Shown here: positions 16,290-25,008 of the stretch, one piece after another
How positions within the stretch are numbered: the first letter of the stretch is position 1
How the letters are laid out: each line of letters opens with the position of its first letter
From: Litchfieldella rifensis
GTDB taxonomy: Bacteria > Pseudomonadota > Gammaproteobacteria > Pseudomonadales > Halomonadaceae
DNA: 64,000 nt
Assembly (NCBI RefSeq): GCF_042646605.1
Contig: NZ_JBHRUG010000048.1
Coordinates: 372,001-436,000, forward strand
Direction: 5' to 3'
Made by a program: the position numbers and the translations under genes
Notes under the pieces: generated by a model
What the model saw: only the letters and a program-made list of their open reading frames with translations
Database searches by the model: none
Told to the model about the DNA's origin: nothing

Positions 16290-17096
16290 ATGAAAAGAGC
16301 ACTGCAGTGGCTGTTGCTGGTAGCGATGCTGGTTGGCCTCACCGGGATTGCCAAGGCCGAGGAGCCGACAATCGCGGTGGCTTCTTCGCTTCAATTTGCC
16401 TTGCCCGAAGTGGTCGAGCGCTTCCAGGCCGAGACGGGGCGCCAGGTACGTCTCAACTTCGGCTCCTCGGGCAACTTCCGCCGCCAGATCGCCCAGGGGG
16501 CCCCCTTCGAGCTGTTTCTCTCTGCCGATGAGCTCAATGCACTGGCCTTGCACGAGGAGGGCCTGACCGAGGGTGAGGGCAGTGTCTACGCACTCGGGCG
16601 ACTGGTCTGGCTGCAGCGTGCCGGTCGCGACGATCTGCCCGAGGCGCCCCTGGCCGCTGTCGAACAGGCGCTTGAGGAATATCGCGAAACGGGGAGTCGG
16701 TCGCGGATCGCCCTGGCCAATCCGGAACACGCCCCCTATGGGATGGCGGCCCGCGAGGTGCTGGAACAGGCCGGGCTGTGGGAGGCAATTCAGCCGCTCA
16801 AGGTGTTGGGCGAGAATGTGTCTCAGGCGGCGCAGTTCGCCCTTTCCGCCGATACCCGAGGGGGGCTGGTGGCTTATTCCCTGGCGCTGGCGCCGCAACT
16901 TGCCGAGCGCAGCGAATATGTACTGATTCCCGAGGACTGGCACGCCCCCCTGCATCAGCGCATGGTGTTGATCGAGGGCGCGGGCGAAACCGCTCACGCT
17001 TTTTATGCCTATCTCCAGGGTGACGATGCCCGAGAAATACTGGCGCGTTACGGATTCGGCTTGCCGCCTACCGAACCACTGCACGAGGAGCCTTGA
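16290..17096 (+). CDS. modA: Molybdate ABC transporter substrate-binding protein
   Basis: A 268-residue periplasmic oxyanion-binding protein. The signal peptide MKRALQWLLLVAMLVGLTGIAKA is cleaved near residue 23. The mature start TIAVASSLQFALPEVVERF, the SGNFRRQIAQGAPFELFLSA ligand segment and NPEHAPYGMAAREVLE are the molybdate/tungstate-binding family pattern. ATG 16290 is chosen because it begins a proper signal peptide; the longer upstream frame would hide it. It heads modABC and overlaps modB by one base (TGATG). Molybdate feeds Mo-cofactor enzymes elsewhere in the genome. Confidence 0.93.
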   Translation: MKRALQWLLLVAMLVGLTGIAKAEEPTIAVASSLQFALPEVVERFQAETGRQVRLNFGSSGNFRRQIAQGAPFELFLSADELNALALHEEGLTEGEGSVYALGRLVWLQRAGRDDLPEAPLAAVEQALEEYRETGSRSRIALANPEHAPYGMAAREVLEQAGLWEAIQPLKVLGENVSQAAQFALSADTRGGLVAYSLALAPQLAERSEYVLIPEDWHAPLHQRMVLIEGAGETAHAFYAYLQGDDAREILARYGFGLPPTEPLHEEP

Positions 17097-17764
17097 TGGA
17101 CTGGACGGCGCTGACGGTCTCGCTGCGTCTGGCGGTGCTGACCTGCCTGTTGCTATTGCCCATCGGGCTGTGGCTGGGGCGGGCCCTGGCAAGGGCCCGT
17201 TTTCGTGGCCGCGCCTTCTGCGAGGCGCTGGTAGCGCTGCCGCTGGTGATGCCTCCCACGGTACTGGGTTTCTACCTGATGCTGTCGTTCGGCGCCGATG
17301 CGCCTTTTGGTGCCTTCTGGCAGTCGCTGACCGGCAGCGGCCTCAACTTTACCTTCACCGGTATCCTGCTGGCCTCCCTGGTGGTCAATGTGCCCTTCGC
17401 CGTGCAGCCCATCCAGCGTGCCTTCGAGAGCGTGCCCAGTGACCTGCGTGAGGCGGCCTGGTGCAGTGGCCTGTCGCCCTGGCAGACCTTCGTGCGCATC
17501 GAGCTGCCATTGGTATGGCCGGGGCTGGTGTCGGCGCTGGCGCTGACCTTCGCTCATACCCTGGGCGAGTTCGGGGTGATCCTGATGGTCGGCGGCTCCA
17601 TCGACGGCGAGACTCGGACCTTGGCGATCGCCATTTACGATCGTGTGCAGGCATTCGATGAAAGCGGTGCGAGTCAGATGTCGGCAATGTTGCTGCTGGT
17701 GTCGTTCGTCTCCATCGGGGTGGTCTATGGCCTGACCCGTCGTGGAAGGGGGCTGCGTGTCTGA
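17096..17764 (+). CDS. modB: Molybdate ABC transporter permease
   Basis: A 222-residue inner-membrane permease with about five or six membrane spans. The ABC-coupling (EAA) loop is EAAWCSGLSPWQTFVRIELPLVWPG, and the N-terminal part has PLVMPPTVLGFYLM, both strongly ModB-like. Also seen is the late segment LGEFGVILMVGGSIDGETRTL. The start codon overlaps the modA stop and the stop overlaps the modC start, indicating translational coupling. Confidence 0.93.
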   Translation: MDWTALTVSLRLAVLTCLLLLPIGLWLGRALARARFRGRAFCEALVALPLVMPPTVLGFYLMLSFGADAPFGAFWQSLTGSGLNFTFTGILLASLVVNVPFAVQPIQRAFESVPSDLREAAWCSGLSPWQTFVRIELPLVWPGLVSALALTFAHTLGEFGVILMVGGSIDGETRTLAIAIYDRVQAFDESGASQMSAMLLLVSFVSIGVVYGLTRRGRGLRV

Positions 17765-18899
17765 ACCGACCGTGTCCGAACCGATCCTGTCCGCCCAGGC
17801 CGTGTCCGCACTGCGGGTGCAACTGCACCAGGCCGATCCCATACCGCTGGCGGCCGAGTTCCACTGTGAACCCGGTGAGCTGCTGGCGCTGGTGGGGCCT
17901 TCGGGCAGCGGCAAGACGACGCTGCTGCGTGCCATCGCCGGCCTCTATCGCCCGGCTCGAGGACAGATTCACTGTGGCAAGCGGCCGTGGTTCGATACCG
18001 CCACGGGAGTTTGTCTGAGCGCCCAGCAACGGCGGATTGGCTTCGTCTTTCAGGATTATGCGCTGTTTCCTCATCTTTCGGCGCGTGGCAACGTCATGAC
18101 CGCCATGGGCCATGTGCCCAAGGGAGAACGGCGCGCCAAGGCCGACAAGTGGCTGGCGCGGGTGCGCCTGCACGGACTGGAGGATCGTTATCCGTCACAG
18201 CTCTCCGGTGGGCAGCGTCAGCGGGTGGCGGTAGCGCGTGCCCTGGCCCGCGAGCCGAGCGTGTTGCTGCTGGACGAACCCTTCTCGGCGGTGGATCAGG
18301 TCACCCGTCGCCGCCTGCAGCGCGAATTGGCGCTGTTGCGACGGGAAATCCGAATTCCCATGCTGCTGGTCACTCATGACCTGGAAGAAGCCAGTGCCCT
18401 GGCCGACCGGCTGTGCGTGCTGCATGGTGGCCGGACTCTGCAGGATGGCTCTCCTTCAGCGCTGTTCCGCCAGCCGGCGTCGCCCGAGGTGGCGCGGTTG
18501 CTCGACAAGCACAATGTCTTCCAGGGGCAGGTGGTGGAAGCGGGCAGCCGCCGCTTGCTGGAATGGGGACCGTGGCGGCTCGAGGTCGAGTCCGGTCTCG
18601 ACGACGTGGGCCATGGCGATAGCGTGTCGTGGTATGTGCCACCTTCCGACGTGATTCTGCACCGGCGTGGCCGGCCGTCGCATGGCGAGCGGGAAAACCC
18701 GGTGACGGGGCGGGTCAGCGAGATGATCGTACTGGGAGGCATGACGCTGGTTACCCTGGCCTTTGCGCATACCGAGGATACGCTGCGCTTCGAGATCTCG
18801 ACGCATGCCGCCCGCCGCAACGCTCTGGACCATGGTGAAGAGGTTCGCGTCTCGCTGCTGGCGCAGGGCATTCATGTCATGTCCCCCGAGGCGGGCTGA
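17757..18899 (+). CDS. modC: Molybdate ABC transporter ATP-binding protein
   Basis: A 380-residue ABC ATPase. Walker A is GPSGSGKTT, the Q-loop FQDYALFPHLSARGN, the signature QLSGGQRQRVAVARALA and Walker B VLLLDEPFSAVD, with the H-loop VTHDLEEA. A TOBE domain, the oxyanion-sensing module of ModC, occupies about residues 310-375. Two in-frame GTG starts exist (17742 and 17757); 17757 is preferred because GGAAGGGGG at 17744-17752 sits just upstream of it, giving an 8-bp overlap with modB. It powers ModAB molybdate uptake. Confidence 0.92.
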   Translation: MSEPTVSEPILSAQAVSALRVQLHQADPIPLAAEFHCEPGELLALVGPSGSGKTTLLRAIAGLYRPARGQIHCGKRPWFDTATGVCLSAQQRRIGFVFQDYALFPHLSARGNVMTAMGHVPKGERRAKADKWLARVRLHGLEDRYPSQLSGGQRQRVAVARALAREPSVLLLDEPFSAVDQVTRRRLQRELALLRREIRIPMLLVTHDLEEASALADRLCVLHGGRTLQDGSPSALFRQPASPEVARLLDKHNVFQGQVVEAGSRRLLEWGPWRLEVESGLDDVGHGDSVSWYVPPSDVILHRRGRPSHGERENPVTGRVSEMIVLGGMTLVTLAFAHTEDTLRFEISTHAARRNALDHGEEVRVSLLAQGIHVMSPEAG

Positions 18900-18905
18900 A
18901 CGATA

Positions 18906-20495
18906 TCAGGCGGTAGGCGTGGCCGTATCAGGGTGGCCGAAGTACTCGCAACAATCGCGGCCATTGGTCTTGGCGCGATAGAGCGCGTCATCGGCCTGCA
19001 TCAGGAGTTGTTTGAGCGTGGCCCCCGCGTGGTGGGTCGCGATGCCAACACTGATCGTGACGACGAGGGTATCGCCGTGTTCGGTGCGAGTCCGAATGGC
19101 CTTGACGGCATTGCGTAGCGTTTCCGCGATCTGCCAGGCATCGTCCGCGCTGACATCGGGCAGTAGAGCGGCGAATTCTTCGCCGCCCAGCCGCCCCACG
19201 ATACCGAGGTCGCTCAAATGTCGGTCGAGCTGCTGGGCCACCTTCCGCAGTATGTCGTCACCCACCTGGTGACCGTATTCATCATTGATGCGCTTGAACA
19301 GGTCGATATCGATGGCCAGGGCGGCGCAGAGGCGGCCATCGCGATCAGCTCGCTGCAGTTGCTTGAGACTACGCAGCAGGAAGGTGCGACGGTTGGGCAG
19401 ACCGGTCAGCGTGTCGGTGGAGGCCAACTGTTTGAGTTCACGCTCCATGTGTTTGCGCTCGCTGATGTCGAGGCTCCAGATCAGCCAGACAGGCTGGGAC
19501 TCGAGTTGCAGATGGCGCACCGAGAGCAATGCCCAGTAAGGGGCTCGGGGGGCGAGTTGTGCTTCCCAGTTGTCCAGCGCCTTCTGGGTCATCAGGCGCT
19601 GCTGGAATAGCTCATACTGGCGAGAGTCGACGAAGAGGTGGCGCAACTGGAAGGCCGAGGGATTGGGGCTATGTTGGCGCAGGGTCTCGCTGACGTAAAA
19701 GACGCGTTGATCGTTGGCTCCGATCAAGGCCACATCGCTGGGGCTGGATTCGAGAATGGTACTCAACAGCGCCTTGCGTTCATTGAGGCTGCGAGTGCGC
19801 TCCGCCACGCGTTGCTCCAGTGCCTGGTTGAAGGCACCGAGCTCTTGCGTCAGGCGCTTCGCGCTGTGGTGGTCGCGAATCAGTTTCAACATCAAGGGAA
19901 TGCAGCCGGCTCCCAGTACCAGCAGCGTCCAGGCAAGCAACCGGAAGGTGCGTTTCAGGTCCTGGCGTTCGCTGTCTACTTGGTTGGCGACGGCGATATT
20001 GGCGGCAACGATGACATGGTGAGTGTCCTCAAGCACGGCAGGCAAGCGTTGGACGATATCGCCGGCGACTCGCTCCGCCGCCGTGGTGTCTTGCCAGGAA
20101 AGTTGCGATGACCACTCATCCGCCAGATGTTGCAGGGTATCGAGGGTCGCTTCGACCTCGGGTCGTGGTTCGCTCAGGGAAGAGAAGACATCTGTCCGCT
20201 GCAGGGGAAGCAGCAGGCTTTTCATGACTCCCAGGCGTTGGATGAGGTGCCTCGGGCCAGTTTCCCCGGCCAGGGTGCGTTCCGCCGTTTCGATCAGATG
20301 GTGGGTTTCCGAATGCAGTTGATAGCTCTGCCAGACTTCGGTATGCAGGCCGGGGGCCGAGAATTGCGCGTGTTTTTCATTGACGACGTACAGGCCTACC
20401 AGGGTGGCGACGATCATGGCAACGAGGATGCCCAGCAGCGAGAGCATCACGAAGGGGCGGCCAGTCCCCCTGATAAGCGCCATGGTCGGTTTCAT
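18906..20495 (-). CDS. Membrane-bound diguanylate cyclase (GGDEF) with PAS domain
   Basis: A 529-residue cyclase making the second messenger c-di-GMP. A membrane helix (LLGILVAMIVATLVGLYVV) is followed by a periplasmic helical sensor of about 140 residues, a second helix (LLAWTLLVLGAGCIPLML), a coiled coil, a PAS domain (LLSTILESSPSDVALIG) and a GGDEF domain with an active-site GGEEF. The position of the inhibitory I-site reads SDLG instead of RxxD, so product feedback is probably absent. ATG 20495 overlaps the TGA of the upstream molybdopterin-fold gene (ATGA), so the two are translationally coupled. The small exported partner may be the sensor's ligand-binding subunit (inference). Confidence 0.9.
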   Translation of the reverse strand: MKPTMALIRGTGRPFVMLSLLGILVAMIVATLVGLYVVNEKHAQFSAPGLHTEVWQSYQLHSETHHLIETAERTLAGETGPRHLIQRLGVMKSLLLPLQRTDVFSSLSEPRPEVEATLDTLQHLADEWSSQLSWQDTTAAERVAGDIVQRLPAVLEDTHHVIVAANIAVANQVDSERQDLKRTFRLLAWTLLVLGAGCIPLMLKLIRDHHSAKRLTQELGAFNQALEQRVAERTRSLNERKALLSTILESSPSDVALIGANDQRVFYVSETLRQHSPNPSAFQLRHLFVDSRQYELFQQRLMTQKALDNWEAQLAPRAPYWALLSVRHLQLESQPVWLIWSLDISERKHMERELKQLASTDTLTGLPNRRTFLLRSLKQLQRADRDGRLCAALAIDIDLFKRINDEYGHQVGDDILRKVAQQLDRHLSDLGIVGRLGGEEFAALLPDVSADDAWQIAETLRNAVKAIRTRTEHGDTLVVTISVGIATHHAGATLKQLLMQADDALYRAKTNGRDCCEYFGHPDTATPTA

Positions 20496-21019
20496 TCTGC
20501 ACGGATCTCGCTGAGCTGCCATACCGTGCGGCTGTAGTAGGTGCGCTTCATCAGGGCAGGATATTGGGCATAGGGATACATGATGACCAGCGGACCGTGT
20601 TCGCTGAAGGGCAGGTATTCACCATTGCGACGATAGGCAATGATGGGGTCGAAGTGCTCGATATCGTGGCGTGGGATGATCTCATGGTAGTTGTCCAGAG
20701 CGCTGGCCGTAAGGCGCTGGGGCAAGGGCTCGCCCAAGGCTTCCAGCAGGACGCTCAGTGATACCCCGAACCACTCGGCGCTTTCGTCACCGATATCCGG
20801 GATGAAGCCACCGACGGTGCGCGCCGGTAATGCTTCGAGGTCGTCCAGCGTCAGGGTGTAGGCCTCGCCACCGCCGGTCGGGTAGAGGGTCAGGATCGGC
20901 ATGTCGCGAGGATAGGGAGGGTTGGCGAAGGCTTGGCCGGTGAGTGTCAGGGCGGCCAACAGGATCATGAATACACCTGACATGACGGGAATCTTGTGCG
21001 GAAGCGAGAGAAAACGCAT
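20492..21019 (-). CDS. Exported molybdopterin-oxidoreductase-fold protein, cysteine-free
   Basis: A 175-residue protein with a signal peptide ending near residue 32 (GVFMILLAALTLTGQAFA). The mature part is a small sulfite-oxidase/YedY-like molybdopterin-binding fold: LTLYPTGGGEAYTLTLDDLEALP, VSLSVLLEALGEP, AYRRNGEYLPFSEHGPLVIMYPY and TVWQLSEIRAE. Such enzymes hold Mo through one conserved Cys, but the mature protein here has no cysteine at all, so catalysis with Mo is unlikely. It is the first gene of a pair with the GGDEF gene (ATGA overlap). A close structural analogue at 40333 precedes a hybrid histidine kinase. A periplasmic ligand-sensing role is inferred. Confidence 0.8.
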   Translation of the reverse strand: MRFLSLPHKIPVMSGVFMILLAALTLTGQAFANPPYPRDMPILTLYPTGGGEAYTLTLDDLEALPARTVGGFIPDIGDESAEWFGVSLSVLLEALGEPLPQRLTASALDNYHEIIPRHDIEHFDPIIAYRRNGEYLPFSEHGPLVIMYPYAQYPALMKRTYYSRTVWQLSEIRAE

Positions 21020-21129
21020 GGCGAGGGACCCCAGGGTTATTGTTTACTGTGTCATCGGTGCCGGGTGCGAAAACCGCAGTACAGCGCACTGGCATGATGC
21101 TGTCATTGATATCGTTATGGAACCCTAAT

Positions 21130-21660
21130 ATGACCGTTTCGCGTCGCAAGGTGCTAATCGCCTTTTCCGCGCTTGTCGCAGCGGGATGTCTTTCCCCGGC
21201 AGGGCTGCTGGCATCACCGACATCTCAGGCACCCGGCCTGGGACGTGACACGCTTTCCATTCATAGCGACCAGGGGCCTCATAAGTTGCAGGTGGAGATC
21301 GCCAGCACCTTGGCCCAGCGCGGCCGTGGGCTGATGGATCGTGACAGTCTTGCCGCCGATGCCGGCATGTTGTTCGTCTATGACCGTCCTCAGCCGCAGC
21401 GCAGCGGGTTCTGGATGTATCGTACCCGGATCCCGCTGGATATTGCCTTTATCGGCGGCGATGGCCGTATCTTGCACATCGCCAGCATGACACCCTGCGA
21501 GTCTTCGGATCCCGGGGAGTGTCCGGTGACCCGTCCTAGTGCCACCTATGTGGCGGCGCTGGAAGTGAATGCCGGCTATTTTGCCGAGCGCGGCATCGAG
21601 GTCGGCGATTGTGTCACCCTGCCGGGATACCTGGCCCTGGCCGGAGAGTGTCAGGGCTAA
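21130..21660 (+). CDS. DUF192 family exported protein
   Basis: A 176-residue protein. After an N-terminal signal (MTVSRRKVLIAFSALVAAG) the DUF192 domain shows VEIASTLAQRGRGLMDRDSL, GMLFVYDRPQPQRSGFWMY, IPLDIAFIGGDGRILHI and the ending EVNAGYFAERGIEVGDCVTL. The signal contains a twin-arginine-like SRRKVL and an AAGC that could be a lipobox, so the export route is uncertain. The function of DUF192 is unknown. ATG 21130 is used since the upstream 30 residues do not resemble a signal. The stop overlaps the convergent EamA gene by a few bases. Confidence 0.8.
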   Translation: MTVSRRKVLIAFSALVAAGCLSPAGLLASPTSQAPGLGRDTLSIHSDQGPHKLQVEIASTLAQRGRGLMDRDSLAADAGMLFVYDRPQPQRSGFWMYRTRIPLDIAFIGGDGRILHIASMTPCESSDPGECPVTRPSATYVAALEVNAGYFAERGIEVGDCVTLPGYLALAGECQG

Positions 21661-22541
21661 CCCTGGGATTCCTGGCCGCTTTCCTGCGGCTTGCGGCGTG
21701 GCCCGAACCTGAGAATGATCAGGGCGATGCCGACGATCACCAGGGCCCCGCCGGCGAGCTTGTGCAGTCCCAGGCTGTCGCCCAGCAGCAGTACCCCAAG
21801 CAGTACCGCCAGCACCGGTACCAGCAGGGTCAGCGGCACCACCCGGTTGACCGCATGGCGGCGCAGCAGGCCGTACCACAGGCCATAGGCAACGATCGAC
21901 GACATCACCGCGGTGTAGAGTACCGCTCCCCAGCCGGCCCAACCGGCGTTGGCCAGGGCGTCGAGATGGTCGCTCTCGAACAGCAGGGAGCCCAGCGCCA
22001 CCTGTGGCACCGCGAACAGCGCCACCCAACCGGCCAGTGCCAGCGGTGCGATATTCGGTCCACGTTTGATCAGCAGTTGTGACACCGCCCAGCCCAGGGC
22101 GCTGAGCAGCAACAGGGCTAGTGGCAGCGGCGAGGGCAGGGTCGGCCCACCGGCCAGCACCACCACCCCGGCGAACGACAGGATCAAGCCCACCAGGCGC
22201 TTCGGCCCCAGCCGTTCCTTGAGGAAGATCACCGCCAGGATCGTGGCGAAGGGCGTGCCCATCTGCACCAGCAGCGCACCGGTCCCAGCCTCGGCCTGGC
22301 CCAGGCCAATGAACAGCAGGGCGAAGTGCAGGGTGCCGAAGGTGACCGACAGCAGTAGCAGGAAGGGCAACTGGTGGCGATATACCGGGTTGAAAGGCAC
22401 CAGCAGCATGGCCACCAGCAGAAAGCGCAGCGTCATCAAAAGGAGCGGCGGCATATCGGCCACCCCTATCTTGATGACGATGATGTTCAAGGCCCAGATG
22501 ACGATGACGGCCAGGCCCAGCAGCAGGTCGCGTAACGGCAC
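21657..22541 (-). CDS. EamA/DMT-family inner-membrane transporter
   Basis: A 294-residue drug/metabolite transporter with ten predicted membrane helices in two EamA repeats (about residues 5-130 and 145-280). Marks of the family are AVIVIWALNIIVIKIG at the start, FLKERLGPKRLVGLILSFAGVVVL closing repeat one, and LLGDSLGLHKLAGGALVIVGIALI closing repeat two. YdcZ/YedA-like members export amino acids or other metabolites; the substrate here is unknown. It lies downstream of the MFS gene on the same strand, 82 bp away, so read-through is possible. Confidence 0.85.
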   Translation of the reverse strand: MPLRDLLLGLAVIVIWALNIIVIKIGVADMPPLLLMTLRFLLVAMLLVPFNPVYRHQLPFLLLLSVTFGTLHFALLFIGLGQAEAGTGALLVQMGTPFATILAVIFLKERLGPKRLVGLILSFAGVVVLAGGPTLPSPLPLALLLLSALGWAVSQLLIKRGPNIAPLALAGWVALFAVPQVALGSLLFESDHLDALANAGWAGWGAVLYTAVMSSIVAYGLWYGLLRRHAVNRVVPLTLLVPVLAVLLGVLLLGDSLGLHKLAGGALVIVGIALIILRFGPRRKPQESGQESQG

Positions 22542-22623
22542 GGTTCGTCCTTGAAAGCAGTCGAAAGCAAGACGCTAGCATACTAGCATGTCGGACCGAT
22601 CCGCGTGCCGTATGGGATATCGC

Positions 22624-23868
22624 TCAAACCTGAGTCGGCTCCACCGACACCTCGGCCTGTGGCTTGTCCTTGAAGGTCATAAAGAACAGCAGCAACACCC
22701 CCAGCGCGAACACGGCCGGGAACAGCCAGATGCCCTGCCAGGCATGGCTACCGTCATCGTTCGCGAAGAGGTCGGTGATATGCCCCGCGACCCAGAAGCC
22801 GACCAGCATGCCCACCCCATAGGTGGCCAGGGTGATCATGCCCTGTGCCGCGCTCTTGAAGCGCTCGCCGGCGCGTGCGTCGGTGTAGATCTGGCCGGTG
22901 ACAAAGAAGAAGTCGTAGCAGATGCCATGCAAGGCGATGCCCAGGATCAACATGAATACCAGATCGCCACTATTGCCGTAGGCGAACAGCGCATAGCGCA
23001 GGGCCCAGGCGAGCATGCCGATCAGCAGCGTCTTCTTGATGCCGAAGCGGTGGATGAAGACCGGCAACAGCAGCATGAACAACACTTCCGAGATTTGCCC
23101 CAGGGTCATCTTGCCGGTGGGGTTGGCCACGCCGATCTCGGCCAGGAAGGGGTTGGCGTTCTGGTAGTAGAAGGCCAACGGGATGCAGATCAGGATCGAG
23201 GCGATGAAGAAGGTCGCGTAGTTCCTGTCCTGGAGCAGTTTCAGGGCATCGAGGCCCAGGAGCTCCTTGATGCCGACGGACTCTCCCGTGCCGGCCTTGG
23301 GAGGTGTGGCGGGCAGCGTGAAGCTATAGATACCCAGCGCCAGGGAGGCGATCGCGCACATCAGGAAGGTGTTGCGCAACAATCCGGCCTCGATGGCCTG
23401 CGCCGAATCCCAGGCGAAGGCATAGCTGATGGCAAGGCCCGCCACAATCCAGCCGATGGTGCCCCATACGCGAATCCTGGCGAACTCCCGCGAGGGGTCG
23501 GTCATCTGGCGGAACGAGACCGAATTGACCAGGGCTAGTGTGGGCATGTAAAGGATCATGTAGAGCAGCACCAGTGGATAGAAGGTTGCGAAATCGTCCG
23601 CCAGGTACAGGCCATACATCAGCGCCGCACCGGCCAGATGCAACAGGCCAAGGATTCGCTCGGCATTGAAATAGCGGTCGGCGATCAAGCCGATGATGAA
23701 GGGCGCGATGATGGCGCCCCACGATTGGGTGGAGAACGCCATGCCGATCTGGCCACCCGTGGCGTCGAGGTTGCGCGCCAGGAAGGTGCCGAGGGTGACG
23801 AACCAGCCGCCCCAGATGAAGAATTGCAGAAACATCATGATGCTGAGACGCGTGCGTAGCATGTTCAT
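22624..23868 (-). CDS. MFS transporter, nucleoside:H+ symporter (NHS) subfamily
   Basis: A 414-residue, twelve-helix major facilitator resembling NupG/XapB: MFLQFFIWGGWFVTLGTFL, FSTQSWGAIIAPFIIGLIADRYF, RVWGTIGWIVAGL and ILGIALHGICYDFFFVTGQI are NHS-subfamily segments. Members beside Gfo/Idh and TIM-barrel isomerase genes probably carry sugars or sugar derivatives, not nucleosides. It is the third gene of the operon that starts at 26175, 44 bp after the isomerase. AAGGG precedes ATG 23868. Confidence 0.85.
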   Translation of the reverse strand: MNMLRTRLSIMMFLQFFIWGGWFVTLGTFLARNLDATGGQIGMAFSTQSWGAIIAPFIIGLIADRYFNAERILGLLHLAGAALMYGLYLADDFATFYPLVLLYMILYMPTLALVNSVSFRQMTDPSREFARIRVWGTIGWIVAGLAISYAFAWDSAQAIEAGLLRNTFLMCAIASLALGIYSFTLPATPPKAGTGESVGIKELLGLDALKLLQDRNYATFFIASILICIPLAFYYQNANPFLAEIGVANPTGKMTLGQISEVLFMLLLPVFIHRFGIKKTLLIGMLAWALRYALFAYGNSGDLVFMLILGIALHGICYDFFFVTGQIYTDARAGERFKSAAQGMITLATYGVGMLVGFWVAGHITDLFANDDGSHAWQGIWLFPAVFALGVLLLFFMTFKDKPQAEVSVEPTQV

Positions 23869-23912
23869 GGCGTTACCCTTGTTGTCGTTGTGATGTCGAG
23901 TGGCCGGTGTGG

Positions 23913-24992
23913 TCAGTTCTCGTCAGCCAGCCCCAGGATCTTGCGATTGCGCGCTTGGCTGGCGGCGACAGCGGCGAAATCGTCGAAGGCGCGCTGCGGA
24001 CGCTGAATCAGGTGCTCGGCGATGAAGCGTGCCCCCTCGGCGGCGCCCTGGCTGGCATCCTTCAGACAGCATTCCCATTCGAGCACGGCCCAGCCGTCGT
24101 AGCCGTACTGCGTCAACTTGCTGAAGATGCCCTTGAAGTCGACCTGGCCGTCGCCCAGCGAACGAAAGCGCCCGGGGCGTTCGAGCCAGTCCTGATAGCC
24201 GCCGTAAACACCGCTACGGCCGTTGGGCGAGAACTCGGCATCCTTGACGTGGAACATGCGGATGCGCTCGTGGTAGCGGTCGATGAAGTCCAGGTAATCG
24301 AGCTGCTGCAGCAGCAGATGGCTGGGGTCGTAAAGGATGTGTGCCCGGCGATGATGACCCACCGCTTCCAGGAAGCGTTCGAAGGAGGCGCCGTCGTGCA
24401 GGTCCTCGCCGGGGTGGATCTCGAAGCACAGATCGACGCCGGCGTCATCGAAGGCGTCGAGAATGGGGCGCCAGCGCCGCGCGAGTTCTGCGAAGCCTTC
24501 CTCGACCAGGCCGGCCGGGCGCTGCGGCCAGGGATACATGAAGGGCCACAGCAGCGCGCCGGAGAAGGTGGCGTGGGCCTTCAGCCCCAGGCGCTGGCTC
24601 GCCTTGGCGGCCAAGTGCAACTGGTCGATGGCCCAGGCCGTGCGCTCGCGTGGTTTGCCGCGCAGCTCGGGTGGGGCGAAATCATCGAACAGTTCGTCGC
24701 AGGCAGGGTGAACCGCGACCAACTGCCCCTGCAGGTGGGTGGAGAGTTCGCTGATCGTCACCCCGGCCTCCGCACAGCGACCCTTGAGCTCGTCGCAATA
24801 GGCCTGGCTTTCGGCGGCTGTTCGAAGATCGATGCAACGGGGATCCACGGTAGGGATCTGTACGCCTCGATATCCCAGCGACGCGGCCCAGCGGCTGATG
24901 GCATCGAGGCTGTCGAAGGGCGGTTCGTCGCCCAGGAATTGGGCCAGAAAGATGGCGGGGCCAAGGATCTGGCTTGACGGTCCTGCACTCAT
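23913..24992 (-). CDS. Sugar phosphate isomerase/epimerase family TIM barrel
   Basis: A 359-residue xylose-isomerase-like TIM-barrel (AP_endonuc_2) protein. Metal-site segments are CFEIHPGEDLHDG, ILYDPSHLLLQQLDY, MFHVKDAEFSPNG and a C-terminal GWAVLEWECC, supplying Glu, Asp/His, His/Asp and Glu ligands. These proteins isomerise or cleave keto sugars and inositols. ATG 24992 is preferred over an upstream start that would overlap the oxidoreductase. It follows the Gfo/Idh gene by 16 bp, and this pair is typical of pathways that oxidise a sugar and then act on the keto product. The precise substrate is unknown. Confidence 0.82.
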   Translation of the reverse strand: MSAGPSSQILGPAIFLAQFLGDEPPFDSLDAISRWAASLGYRGVQIPTVDPRCIDLRTAAESQAYCDELKGRCAEAGVTISELSTHLQGQLVAVHPACDELFDDFAPPELRGKPRERTAWAIDQLHLAAKASQRLGLKAHATFSGALLWPFMYPWPQRPAGLVEEGFAELARRWRPILDAFDDAGVDLCFEIHPGEDLHDGASFERFLEAVGHHRRAHILYDPSHLLLQQLDYLDFIDRYHERIRMFHVKDAEFSPNGRSGVYGGYQDWLERPGRFRSLGDGQVDFKGIFSKLTQYGYDGWAVLEWECCLKDASQGAAEGARFIAEHLIQRPQRAFDDFAAVAASQARNRKILGLADEN

Positions 24993-25008
24993 CGGTCGTT
25001 CCCTCCGC

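Noticed and set aside
20492..21019. Catalytic YedY/sulfite-oxidase-like enzyme
   Set aside because: The mature protein has no Cys to ligate molybdenum and is only about 140 residues long.
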